64,000 nt of DNA from Bdellovibrio sp047344985 (GTDB lineage Bacteria > Bdellovibrionota > Bdellovibrionia > Bdellovibrionales > Bdellovibrionaceae): the NCBI RefSeq assembly GCF_047344985.1, contig NZ_CP178861.1, positions 1,798,001 through 1,862,000 on the forward strand. Direction: 5' to 3'. Shown piece by piece: positions 7,784-16,321 of the stretch. The stretch's first letter is position 1; every line of letters begins with the position of its first letter. A model generated the notes under the pieces. That model was not told where the DNA came from. It saw only the letters and a program-made list of their open reading frames with translations, and ran no database searches. The position numbers and the translations under genes are program-made.

Positions 7784-9441
7784 TTCTTACCTCCTTGAGG
7801 ACGGCAGTAGCGAATGGCATGACTCGAACAATGCAAGTTGCCTTGTTGGACGTGAGCAAAATGGGTGTCGATGTAATCTGTTTTTAATCCGAGGCCTTTT
7901 ATCTGCTTGTCGATGTCAGCTTTAAAAGCGGGATTCACAGGATCCGGCATGATGTAGGTATTTCCGACAATCTCACCATTTGTGGGATTCGGAAATAAGG
8001 AAAGTCCTGTGCCCATCGCATACGATGCGGGCTGTTTATCGTAGTCCATCATACCCTGATAGATGTCGGGAATATCGAGAGTCTTTGGAGAACATTGAGG
8101 GTATTTCTGTTTCAGTTTAGCTAAAAGATCTTTTTTGAATTGTTGAATGGCTTTTTCAACGGATTCATTGAAGTCTTTAAATTCTTTATCTGACTCAATG
8201 ATTTTCGCCAAATCCTTGTTCGTCATTTGAAGGCATTCTTTGGCTTCTTCCATTTTTGCGTTTGATTTCAAATAACCGGCTTTTTTCATTTGACGTTTTA
8301 TTTTATTGAGGATTTCACTTTTGCGAGTGACCAGGCGCTGTCTTTCTTCCGCCGATTTAGGTTCCATATCATCAAGGGCCTGAAGTTCCTTGTAGAGACT
8401 TTCAACTCTTGGGTCCGTGAGCGAAAGAACGCCGGCAAAAGATTTGGTGATCGACAGTTCCCAAAGCAATTGAGAAACGCCTTTTCCTGAGCGAGTTTTT
8501 CCTGGAGACGGCGGTAAATTTTGTGATCTTTTGCTGGCCGTGTAAGCCGCACAAATTTCACGATACCCTGATTGTCTCACACGAGTGAGAAGTTCTTCGC
8601 CTGAGACTCCGGGAAAATCGAAAACTTTTCCGTCGGGATTTCCTTTTAAAACTTCAAGACCTTTTTTAGGACTCGCAAACGCCAAGGCAAAATCGCAAGG
8701 CGGTTTTTGCGAAGGGTCTTTGAGAGTTTTAAACATCTCATCTGTATGACCCACCTTAAGAAAATCAGAAGGCGTTTTCACTGCGGCTTCCATATTTGTG
8801 CAAGTGGATTTAGCGTAAGAGTCCCACTCATTGTTGGTAAAATGATCAGCTCCTAAAAGACAAAGTCCGTTGACGGCTTCAATGTTTCCACCGCTGTGAC
8901 CGGATTTGTATTGAGTATTTTCTAATAATACACCCGCATGAATATTACATTCTTTAGCGGTGGAATTGATCATAGAAGTGTAGGAATCTCCATGGCGCCC
9001 GTAACCCTGAACTTCACGAAGAACCGGTTGACCGGTTTTAGGATTATAAAAGTTGTCAAAATAATCCTGCTGCCAGTTCCAGCGATTGTTTCCTTCAACA
9101 CGGGTTAAACCTTTGATCCACTGATCGGCAACTTGCGGAGATGGAGCCTGTTTGCGAAGTTCGGCAACAACGGACTCATAAGTTTCTGATGTCACGTGAA
9201 GAAAAAACTGCGGAGGTTTTTGCGGTTGTGCCTTCATGACTTTCGTTACATAAGACTTCACCCACTCAGGACCGCCTTCGTAGTCAGAAACTGTGGCCGC
9301 CATGATCGGATAATTTTCGGAAAGAAGAGTGCTGCCTGTCGTGGGACATGCGGGCACATCGGGACTCATCGGATTGTGTTGTGAGCAGGCGTTTTGACCT
9401 TGAGCGAAGACTAAATTAATGAGGAGGAGAAAAAACGTCAC
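7780..9441 (-). CDS. Secreted protein-arginine deiminase (PAD) family protein
   Basis: A 553-residue exported protein whose C-terminal two thirds carry, in the right order, motifs of the PAD catalytic domain (PF03068), the enzymes that turn protein arginine into citrulline. These are RWNWQQDYFD with a candidate Asp126 (PAD4 Asp350), GGNIE at 184-188, VGHTDE with His232 and Asp234 (PAD4 His471/Asp473), FPNPTNGEIVGN, and GNLHCSSH with Cys538 near the C-terminus (PAD4 Cys645). The GTG start has AGGAG six bases upstream, and a short signal peptide ends near residue 14. An insertion of about 130 residues, rich in Lys and Glu and partly coiled-coil-like, sits between the His/Asp and Cys motifs. The alignment was made by eye; the order and spacing of catalytic residues make the family call good, while activity and calcium dependence are unknown. 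Confidence 0.8.
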   Translation of the reverse strand: MTFFLLLINLVFAQGQNACSQHNPMSPDVPACPTTGSTLLSENYPIMAATVSDYEGGPEWVKSYVTKVMKAQPQKPPQFFLHVTSETYESVVAELRKQAPSPQVADQWIKGLTRVEGNNRWNWQQDYFDNFYNPKTGQPVLREVQGYGRHGDSYTSMINSTAKECNIHAGVLLENTQYKSGHSGGNIEAVNGLCLLGADHFTNNEWDSYAKSTCTNMEAAVKTPSDFLKVGHTDEMFKTLKDPSQKPPCDFALAFASPKKGLEVLKGNPDGKVFDFPGVSGEELLTRVRQSGYREICAAYTASKRSQNLPPSPGKTRSGKGVSQLLWELSITKSFAGVLSLTDPRVESLYKELQALDDMEPKSAEERQRLVTRKSEILNKIKRQMKKAGYLKSNAKMEEAKECLQMTNKDLAKIIESDKEFKDFNESVEKAIQQFKKDLLAKLKQKYPQCSPKTLDIPDIYQGMMDYDKQPASYAMGTGLSLFPNPTNGEIVGNTYIMPDPVNPAFKADIDKQIKGLGLKTDYIDTHFAHVQQGNLHCSSHAIRYCRPQGGKK

Positions 9442-9459
9442 CGAAACTCCTGTTTATTT

Positions 9460-10947
9460 TTAAGCTGCTTGCAGTCCTTTAACAAAATCGGTCGATAGTT
9501 TTTCAGCCAGATTTAAAGAGATTTTGTTGTAAGCGGATTTTTCCGCAAAACCCATGAGCATTCCCACCAGTTTTTCATTCACAACAATAGGGGAAATCGT
9601 CACATGATCTGGGATGCGGCCTTGGTTCCAACCTTCAAAGAATTTTTCGTTGATCTCGTTTAAAGAGATATATCCATGGAAGGATTTTTGTGTAGAAGCC
9701 ACGATATTAAAAATACTTGGCGTTTTCAAAGGAACACGCATCGATGTGTCTTTCATGCCCTGGAAGTTTTCGTCCCAAGCAAAAGCTGTCAATTGCGTTT
9801 CTTGATCGTCCAAAGTCAAAATCATGGATTTTTCAAAATGCACTTTCATTTCACTCAAGGCTTGTTTCACCTTTTCGTTCATCAAAGCCGCATTTTTCTT
9901 TTTCATTTTTTCTAACGAGAAATTTCCACTCGCCACAGGATTGATTGTTGGTTTTGCGACGCCTGCAGGACGGGGAACGATAGGAATTGGTTTGTTCCCG
10001 AAACTGTCTTCAAAAGGCGGAGGCATCTCCGACTTTGGAGGAGGTGGCGGAACTTTTTTCGGAGCCGAAGACTCTGCGATCGCTGAGGCTGGTGTCGCCG
10101 CAACCGGTGTGACGGATGTCTTTGCCGCCTCTACAGGAATCGGCGTCTTCTCTTCATTTAAAATCAATTCATCGACTTGTGTTTTTGGCTCTAACTCTGC
10201 AGAGAATTCCTGCAAAGCAGAATCTGAAGTTGAAGAAACAACTTCAATAGAAGGATTTGAGTTCGCCGCCGGAGTTTCTTCTTTTGAAGACAAAGCCTCT
10301 AAGCGAATTACGGTCGGTCCATCAAAAAGACCATCCATGCTCTCTGATTTTTCAGCGGACTCTTCAAGAGTCTCTGAAGCTTTTTCTTCATCAACACCAA
10401 GATCATCAAACGAAAAGCTGTCGGAAGCTCCATGCTTTGTCACTGTCGCTAGGGAAAGATCAATACCTTCGGGCGCATCTTCAACAACCGGTGAAACGGG
10501 TGTTGAAGCGGCTTTTTCAGGATGAAGCTTTCTCCAAGCCTCTTGCAAGTCTTCAAAACTCGCTAAGACAATAACGCTTGAAGGTGTAGAAGGGAAATCC
10601 TGTGGCGGTTGAAGACAAGCCACGATGAGTGAACCGTCCCACTCCGCCACAGGCAGACACTCCGCAGACCACGGGTAATGGGTCGCCCACTTTGCGAACA
10701 TTTCCTGGGATAGAGGAGTCTCTGTAAAAAATCGTGACTGAAGTTTCGGTAGTTTGTAGTGAGTCATCGCCCACGGTAAATAATCATCCGAGCGGAGGCG
10801 TTGTTCCTTCAAGGCGTAACCCAAAAGACTCAAAGGCGAACCACTTTGTTCAAATGATTCTGTAAGTCCTTGAAGTTGCTCTTTAAAATGTTCAAACCAT
10901 ACGTGATGACTCATCTCTTTGTTTATCGGTAGATTGGGGTAAAACAT
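9460..10947 (-). CDS. Modular protein: MshEN-like N-terminus, acidic Pro/Ala linker, GAF-like C-terminus
   Basis: A 495-residue cytoplasmic protein without signal peptide or membrane segment. The first 140 residues (sweep of LLGYALKEQRL, LPKLQSRFF, CLPVAEWDGSLIVAC) resemble the N-terminal domain of type II secretion/pilus ATPases, which can bind c-di-GMP. Residues about 150-330 are a low-complexity acidic, Ser/Glu and then Pro/Ala-rich linker (KKVPPPPPKSEMPPP). The last 150 residues look GAF-like (SMILTLDDQETQLTAFAWD and later VVNEKLVGMLMGFAE). There is no ATPase domain. It lies upstream of the PAD-like gene on the same strand with an 18-base gap, so it may head that operon. Domain calls are weak and made by eye; function unknown. 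Confidence 0.7.
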   Translation of the reverse strand: MFYPNLPINKEMSHHVWFEHFKEQLQGLTESFEQSGSPLSLLGYALKEQRLRSDDYLPWAMTHYKLPKLQSRFFTETPLSQEMFAKWATHYPWSAECLPVAEWDGSLIVACLQPPQDFPSTPSSVIVLASFEDLQEAWRKLHPEKAASTPVSPVVEDAPEGIDLSLATVTKHGASDSFSFDDLGVDEEKASETLEESAEKSESMDGLFDGPTVIRLEALSSKEETPAANSNPSIEVVSSTSDSALQEFSAELEPKTQVDELILNEEKTPIPVEAAKTSVTPVAATPASAIAESSAPKKVPPPPPKSEMPPPFEDSFGNKPIPIVPRPAGVAKPTINPVASGNFSLEKMKKKNAALMNEKVKQALSEMKVHFEKSMILTLDDQETQLTAFAWDENFQGMKDTSMRVPLKTPSIFNIVASTQKSFHGYISLNEINEKFFEGWNQGRIPDHVTISPIVVNEKLVGMLMGFAEKSAYNKISLNLAEKLSTDFVKGLQAA

Positions 10948-11112
10948 AAGGAAATCCGAGGTCTAGTCCAGCTTCTGCCCTCCGGGCGGTAGCCTCCTGC
11001 GCCAGGCGTGCGTGAATAATTTCCAGCGTAGGCTGATAGATAGACAGCCTAAGTGCTTAAATATTCTTAGAAGTTTTCAATACTTAAGAAGTGTGCTACC
11101 TTCCTGCGACCT

Positions 11113-12321
11113 ATGATCCAGTCAAAAGTGTTTCACTATTTCGACCATAATGCCACGACCCCTGTGTGCAAAGAAGTCCTCGAGGCTTTGCCAGAATTGG
11201 CGAAGGCGTGGGGCAATCCCAGTTCCATTCACTGGGGTGGTCGACAGCCGAAGAACATTCTTCGTGATGCTAGAAAAGCCGTGGCCGAGGCGGTGGGTGC
11301 GGGCAGTCCGCTTGAAATCGTTTTTACTTCCGGTGGAAGTGAAGCGAACAACACCGTGATCAAAGGTCTTTTTGATTATTACCAAACAGCTCAGTTTCTC
11401 ACGCCTGAACAACGTCTGCGCACGCACTACATGTGTTCAGCCGTTGAACATCCGGCGGTGATCAAAGCCATGGAACACATTCAAGCTCTCGGCGCACGAG
11501 TGGATTTTATCCCCGTGAATCGCCGCGGAGAAATTGATTTGGATTTTTACCAAGCGCACCTTAGCGAAGAAACCGCTTTGGTGTCTGTGATGTTTGCCAA
11601 TAATGAAACAGGCACGTTGTTTCCCATTAAACAAATGGCCGAGATGGCTCACAAAAAAGGGGCTTTGTTTCATACGGACGCCGTTCAAGGTTTCGGAAAA
11701 GTGCCTGTGAACTTGCAAGACCTTGGAGTCGATTTTGCGTCGTTTTCGGGTCACAAATTTTATTCGATCAAGGGATCAGGATTTCTGTATTCAAGAAAAG
11801 GATCTAATTTTAGTTCGTTGATCAATGGCGGCGGTCAAGAGCGTCACCGTCGTGGTGGAACCGAAAATACACTGGGTATAGGTTGTCTGGGAGTGGTTGC
11901 AAAGCGCGTTGGTCTTATTGCAGAAAAAGCGGAGGCTTTAGCAAAACTTCGCGATCACATGGAAGCACGCATTCTCTCTGAAATTCCAGACGTCACAGTG
12001 ACGGCAGGTGAGACACCTCGTCTTCCAAATACAAGCTCGTTGGTTGTGAAGGGGGCTGATGGAGAAACAATGCTGATGTCTTTGGACATCAAAGGCTACG
12101 CAGTTTCTACAGGAGCCGCTTGTTCGAGCGGAAATCCAGAGCCAAGTCCCGTGTTGTTGGCGATGGGGCTTAGTCGTGAAGAAGCGCAAAACAGTCTGCG
12201 CATCAGTCTTGGTTGGGAAACCACGGCTGAAGAAGTAAATGGTTTTATTGAAGCATTAAAAGTGGTGGTCGCAAGGTTGCGTTCACTGAACAACAATGAA
12301 GGAGACTCTTGTCATGTCTAA
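11113..12321 (+). CDS. Cysteine desulfurase (IscS/NifS family)
   Basis: PLP enzyme that moves sulfur from cysteine to acceptor proteins. The 402-residue sequence shows FDHNATTP at the N-terminus, SGGSEANN, the PLP lysine in SGHKFY (Lys215), GGGQERHRRGGTEN, and the catalytic cysteine in STGAACSSGNPEPS (Cys337). The next gene is mnmA, whose start overlaps this stop by eight bases, so the likely main role is to feed sulfur for 2-thiouridine in tRNA; iron-sulfur cluster supply is also possible. No iscU or iscR is adjacent. The 165-base region upstream holds a small hairpin (AGGCTG/CAGCCT, 11030-11050). Confidence 0.93.
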   Translation: MIQSKVFHYFDHNATTPVCKEVLEALPELAKAWGNPSSIHWGGRQPKNILRDARKAVAEAVGAGSPLEIVFTSGGSEANNTVIKGLFDYYQTAQFLTPEQRLRTHYMCSAVEHPAVIKAMEHIQALGARVDFIPVNRRGEIDLDFYQAHLSEETALVSVMFANNETGTLFPIKQMAEMAHKKGALFHTDAVQGFGKVPVNLQDLGVDFASFSGHKFYSIKGSGFLYSRKGSNFSSLINGGGQERHRRGGTENTLGIGCLGVVAKRVGLIAEKAEALAKLRDHMEARILSEIPDVTVTAGETPRLPNTSSLVVKGADGETMLMSLDIKGYAVSTGAACSSGNPEPSPVLLAMGLSREEAQNSLRISLGWETTAEEVNGFIEALKVVVARLRSLNNNEGDSCHV

Positions 12322-13396
12322 AGGGAGAGTCCTTGTTGCTATGAGCGGAGGCGTGGACAGTTCTGCCGCGGCTGCGCTCTTGGTCGAACAGGGTTATGAA
12401 GTGATCGGTGCTACGATGCAAGTGTGGGATTATTCCACATGCGATATCGAAGAAGGAAACGGCACATGCTGTTCCAGCATCGATGTGGATGATGCCCGTG
12501 CGGTCGCAGACCGTTTGGGGATTCCATTTTACGTTTTAAACTGCGAAGCAAAATTTCGCGCGGCTGTCATTGATCCATTCTTGAAAGCCTACTTGGAAGG
12601 ACAAACGCCACTTCCTTGCGTGAACTGCAACACGTATTTGAAATTCGATCATCTTGTGAAAAAGATGAAAGAACTTGAGTGTGATTACTTGGCAACAGGT
12701 CACTACGCTAAAATCGTTTACGATGAAAACGGCAAAGCGGCGATCCACACGTCTACGGATGATTGGAAAGACCAAACGTACTTCCTTTTCACGATTGATC
12801 CAGAGCTTGTACCAAAACTTCTTTTCCCTGTGGGAGACATGAAAAAGCCCGAGGTGCGTGCTTACTCTGAAAGCCGTGGTCTTGTGACAGCTCGTAAAAA
12901 AGACTCTCAAGGGATCTGCTTTGTGGGCAATATGGGTTATCAGAATTTTATCAAAGGCCAAGTGGACAAAACGGTTTTGGCTTCCAAGGCTGGTAAAATC
13001 AAACGCTATCCACAAGGCGATGTGATGGCGAATCACGATGGCATTCACAATTTCACCATCGGACAAAGTAAAGGCCTGGGTATGGATCATCACGAAAAAC
13101 TTTTCGTGATTAAAATTGATGCCGCTGACAACACAGTGTGGGTGGGTGATGAAAGTCATTTGTTTGCTCACGAAGTCGATGTCGTTGATCCAAAACTTTT
13201 GGGTGAAGTTCAAGACGGCGAAGTTATGAGCGTGAAAATCCGCTATCAACACAAAGGTTCTTTGGCGCAGGTCTTTAAAACAGAGACGGGCTATAAATTG
13301 AAATTCCAAGAACCTCAAAGAGCCGTGACTCCAGGTCAAGCTGCTGTGTTCTATCGCGATAAAGAACTTGTGGGAGGCGGATGGATCACTCTCTAA
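12314..13396 (+). CDS. mnmA: tRNA-specific 2-thiouridylase MnmA
   Basis: Puts sulfur on U34 of tRNA-Lys, -Glu and -Gln (s2U34). The PP-loop SGGVDSS is near the N-terminus, the catalytic pair is Cys102 (LPCVNCNTYLKFD) and Cys202 (QGICFVGN), and the C-terminal beta-barrel contains the typical GGGWI end. The ATG at 12314 is chosen over an upstream in-frame ATG at 12296 because AAGGAG lies nine bases before it. Translation is coupled to the cysteine desulfurase upstream (eight-base overlap) and to mtaB downstream (16-base overlap). Confidence 0.96.
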   Translation: MSKGRVLVAMSGGVDSSAAAALLVEQGYEVIGATMQVWDYSTCDIEEGNGTCCSSIDVDDARAVADRLGIPFYVLNCEAKFRAAVIDPFLKAYLEGQTPLPCVNCNTYLKFDHLVKKMKELECDYLATGHYAKIVYDENGKAAIHTSTDDWKDQTYFLFTIDPELVPKLLFPVGDMKKPEVRAYSESRGLVTARKKDSQGICFVGNMGYQNFIKGQVDKTVLASKAGKIKRYPQGDVMANHDGIHNFTIGQSKGLGMDHHEKLFVIKIDAADNTVWVGDESHLFAHEVDVVDPKLLGEVQDGEVMSVKIRYQHKGSLAQVFKTETGYKLKFQEPQRAVTPGQAAVFYRDKELVGGGWITL

Positions 13397-14724
13397 AATA
13401 TCAAGTTCACACCTTTGGTTGTAAGGTGAATACCTACGACGCAGGTTTGATCCAGAAGAATTTGAATGCGAATGGTTTTGCTCCTGTTGTTTCAGGGCAA
13501 AAAGATGCGCGTATTCATGTTCTTAACACTTGTGCGGTGACTGCCGAAGCAACGAAAGAAGCTGTTCGCTATATTCGTCGTTTGAAAGTAAAAGATCCTT
13601 TCTGCACAGTTGTTGTCACAGGCTGTGCAGCACAAGTTGATACGGGGTCTTTTTCAAGTCTTCCAGGTGCTGATTTGGTCGTGGCAAATTCCCACAAGGG
13701 ATCTTTGCCGGAGCTTCTAACAAAACATTTCAGAGGCGAACTCACTGAGAAAGTTTTTAAGTCCAATATCTTTAAAAAAGAAGATTTAGAAGCGGGCGGT
13801 GGTATTGAGAAATCCCACACGCGCACGTTTTTAAAAATTCAAGACGGCTGCAATAGCTTTTGCACTTACTGCATTATTCCTTATGCGCGTGGTAAGAGCC
13901 GCTCCATTCCAGTTGCTGATCTTATTCAGCGTATTAATGCTCTTTACGCGGAAGGATCTCGCGAAGTCGTTTTGACCGGTGTTCACATCGGGGATTATGA
14001 AGACGAAGTCGGCGGTAAAAAATATGTCATGGAAGATTTGATTGAAAATCTTCTGGCAAAAACAAAAGTACCGCGCTTCCGTTTAGCAAGTCTTGAACCC
14101 GTCGAAGTTTCAGAAAGACTTTTAGATCTTTATCAAGACAAACGCATGTGCCCGCATTTCCATATGAGTATTCAAAGTGCGAATACAGACGTACTCTTCC
14201 ATATGAAACGCAAGTACACACAAGACGACGTTCGTAAATCGCTCAACGCCATTGCGGAACGCGTTCCAGGTTCCTTTGTCGGAATGGACGTCATCACAGG
14301 TTTCCCAACAGAAACTGACGAACAATTTGAAGATACTTATAAAACTTTGGCAGAACTTCCTTGGACGAAGCTTCACGTTTTCCCTTATAGCGAAAGACAG
14401 GGGACTCGTGCCGCAGCGATGGACGTTTCTGTATATCCTCACATTCGTGCAGAGCGCGCGGCTCGTTTGCGTGATTTGAGTATTGCTCGTTACGAAGAGC
14501 AGGCGAAACTTCAATTAGGAACGATTAAAAAAGTTTTGATTCTCAAAAACGCCGCTAAGGGCGGGCAGGGTTTAAGTCACGACTATTGGCCCGTCGATAT
14601 TTCAGGAGCAGAAAGCTTCCTGGAGCATTGGGCGGGACAAGAGATTGATGTTAAAATCACAGGCTATGACCACTCCAATAAACAGCACATGGAAGGACAC
14701 TTAGTCGGCGAGGTTCTATCATGA
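13381..14724 (+). CDS. mtaB: tRNA t6A37 methylthiotransferase MtaB
   Basis: Radical-SAM enzyme that converts t6A37 to ms2t6A37 in tRNA. The 447-residue protein has three N-terminal cluster cysteines (TFGCKVN, VLNTCAV, VVTGCAAQ), the radical-SAM motif CxxxCxxC (CNSFCTYC followed by IIPYARGKSRS) and a C-terminal TRAM-like segment. The TFGCKVN motif and overall size fit the MtaB branch better than MiaB or RimO. The start overlaps the end of mnmA. With tsaE (t6A pathway) and mnmA also in the window, several ANN/NNR-codon tRNA modification genes lie close together. Confidence 0.9.
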   Translation: MDHSLKYQVHTFGCKVNTYDAGLIQKNLNANGFAPVVSGQKDARIHVLNTCAVTAEATKEAVRYIRRLKVKDPFCTVVVTGCAAQVDTGSFSSLPGADLVVANSHKGSLPELLTKHFRGELTEKVFKSNIFKKEDLEAGGGIEKSHTRTFLKIQDGCNSFCTYCIIPYARGKSRSIPVADLIQRINALYAEGSREVVLTGVHIGDYEDEVGGKKYVMEDLIENLLAKTKVPRFRLASLEPVEVSERLLDLYQDKRMCPHFHMSIQSANTDVLFHMKRKYTQDDVRKSLNAIAERVPGSFVGMDVITGFPTETDEQFEDTYKTLAELPWTKLHVFPYSERQGTRAAAMDVSVYPHIRAERAARLRDLSIARYEEQAKLQLGTIKKVLILKNAAKGGQGLSHDYWPVDISGAESFLEHWAGQEIDVKITGYDHSNKQHMEGHLVGEVLS

Positions 14725-15410
14725 AGGAGTTAGAGCAGAGACTGGGATACCAGTTTAAAAATGCGGCTCTTTTAGAAAGAGCGCTCACTCATAAAAGTTT
14801 TGCCAATGAATTGAAAAGTCCGACGGAGCACAATGAAAAGTTGGAGTTCTTAGGTGATGCTGTATTGGATCTTGTTGTCGGAGAATTTCTTTTTGAAAAA
14901 TTCCCGAACGACACCGAAGGTGGGTTGTCCAAAAAACGCGCGAGCATCGTGAATGAAGAAGTTCTGTCTGAACTTGCGTTGGACATGGGACTGAATAAGC
15001 TCATGCATTTGGGAAAAGGGGAGACCTTGACCGGCGGTGCGCAGAAGCCTCGTCTGACAGCCTCTTCCTTTGAAGCCATTGTCGGAGCTTTGTATTTGGA
15101 CGGTGGATTTGAAGTGACGAAGAATTTTATTCGTCGCGAATTTGAAACTCTCACCGCACGCGTTTGTGGCAGTGAGGATTTTGAGAAAGATTATAAAACA
15201 CGCTTGCAGGAACTGGTGCAAAAGTCTTTGAAGGAGACTCCGAAGTACGAGGTTCTGGCAGAAGAAGGACCTCCTCACGATCGTGAGTTCTTAGTGTGTG
15301 TGAAAGTGAAAGAAGAAGTGTGGGCCCAGGGGCGCGGGCGCAGTAAAAAAAATGCGGAACAATCAGCAGCGAAAAACGCCCTGGAAGTTAAATGTAAGGA
15401 GACTCATTAA
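14721..15410 (+). CDS. rnc: Ribonuclease III
   Basis: Dimeric double-strand-specific endoribonuclease that processes rRNA and structured mRNAs. The 229-residue protein has the RNase III signature NEKLEFLGDAVLDL, the second metal-binding Glu in SFEAIVGALYLDGG, and a C-terminal double-stranded RNA-binding domain (YKTRLQELVQK... GRSKKNAEQSAAKNAL). It overlaps mtaB by four bases (ATGA) and era by one base (TAATG); rnc-era is a widely conserved pair. Confidence 0.96.
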   Translation: MKELEQRLGYQFKNAALLERALTHKSFANELKSPTEHNEKLEFLGDAVLDLVVGEFLFEKFPNDTEGGLSKKRASIVNEEVLSELALDMGLNKLMHLGKGETLTGGAQKPRLTASSFEAIVGALYLDGGFEVTKNFIRREFETLTARVCGSEDFEKDYKTRLQELVQKSLKETPKYEVLAEEGPPHDREFLVCVKVKEEVWAQGRGRSKKNAEQSAAKNALEVKCKETH

Positions 15411-16321
15411 TGGGATATAAAGCGGGATTTTTAGGACTCATCGGGCAGCCGAATGCTGGCAAAAGCACCTTGATGAATTACCTTGTGGATGAAAAAGTCT
15501 CTATCGTTTCGGCAAAACCTCAAACGACTCGTCGTCGCATTTTGGGTATTTGGAGTACGGATCAAGGACAAATCGTTTTTGTTGATGCTCCGGGAATTAT
15601 TAAAGCAGATAAAGGTTTGAATGGTTTCTTGGCAAAAGAAGCTGAAGACGTGATTTCTGAATCCGACGCGCTTTTAGCGGTGATCAGTATTGATGAACAA
15701 AAACCGGAAGACGCCGAAAAAGTGATCGAACTGGTTTCAAAAAGTGGCAAGCCTTGGATGGGCGTGATCACAAAGGCGGATATTGAAGAAAAAGCTCACC
15801 GTGTTTTGATTCTTAAAAAGATGATCGAGGAAAAGGGCGGTAAAGCCATGTCCGTATCTGTAAAAGATTCGGAAGGTGACAATGAAGAGCGTGAAGCTAT
15901 GCTTATTGAGTTCCTTGAGCTTCTTCCTGAATCTCCAGCACCTCTTTACGATACAGAGCTTTACACAAATGAAAACGTGCGTGAAATGGCCAGCGAAGTG
16001 ATTCGTGAAAAGTGTTTTGAGATTCTTCATCAAGAGATTCCTTACTCACTGGCTGTGCGTATCATAAAATTTGATGAAAACGCAGCGCCGGTTCCAAAGA
16101 TCCATGCAGAGATCATCGTCGTAAAGGACAATCACAAAGCCATCGTGATTGGCAAAGAAGCGAAAGTGATCAAACAAATCGGGATGGAAGCGCGCAAAGA
16201 AATTGAAAAACTGATGGGGGAAAAGATTTTCTTAGACCTCCAAGTAATTAGTAAACCAGACTGGTTTGAGAATAAGAGAATGATGAAGGAGTTGGGCTAT
16301 GGAACAAAATCAGAGGGCTGA
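15410..16321 (+). CDS. era: GTPase Era, 30S ribosome assembly
   Basis: GTPase with a KH domain that binds the 3' end of 16S rRNA during 30S maturation. In 303 residues: G1 GQPNAGKST, G2 region PQTTRRRILG, G3 DAPGI, G4 TKAD, then a type II KH domain (KAIVIGKEAKVIKQIGMEAR). Starts on the last base of the rnc stop codon and its end overlaps der by 23 bases. Confidence 0.96.
   Translation: MGYKAGFLGLIGQPNAGKSTLMNYLVDEKVSIVSAKPQTTRRRILGIWSTDQGQIVFVDAPGIIKADKGLNGFLAKEAEDVISESDALLAVISIDEQKPEDAEKVIELVSKSGKPWMGVITKADIEEKAHRVLILKKMIEEKGGKAMSVSVKDSEGDNEEREAMLIEFLELLPESPAPLYDTELYTNENVREMASEVIREKCFEILHQEIPYSLAVRIIKFDENAAPVPKIHAEIIVVKDNHKAIVIGKEAKVIKQIGMEARKEIEKLMGEKIFLDLQVISKPDWFENKRMMKELGYGTKSEG

Noticed and set aside
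9824..10525. Plus-strand 233-codon Ser/Gly-rich frame opposite the 495-residue protein
   Set aside because: Produced by the Glu/Ala/Pro-rich linker of the true gene read backwards; no ribosome site.
10948..11112. IscR-type operator or riboswitch before the cysteine desulfurase gene
   Set aside because: Only a six-pair hairpin and AT-rich repeats are seen; nothing matches a known IscR box or riboswitch core.
12536..13339. Minus-strand 267-codon frame opposite mnmA
   Set aside because: Mirror frame of a certain gene, His/Phe-rich, no motif.
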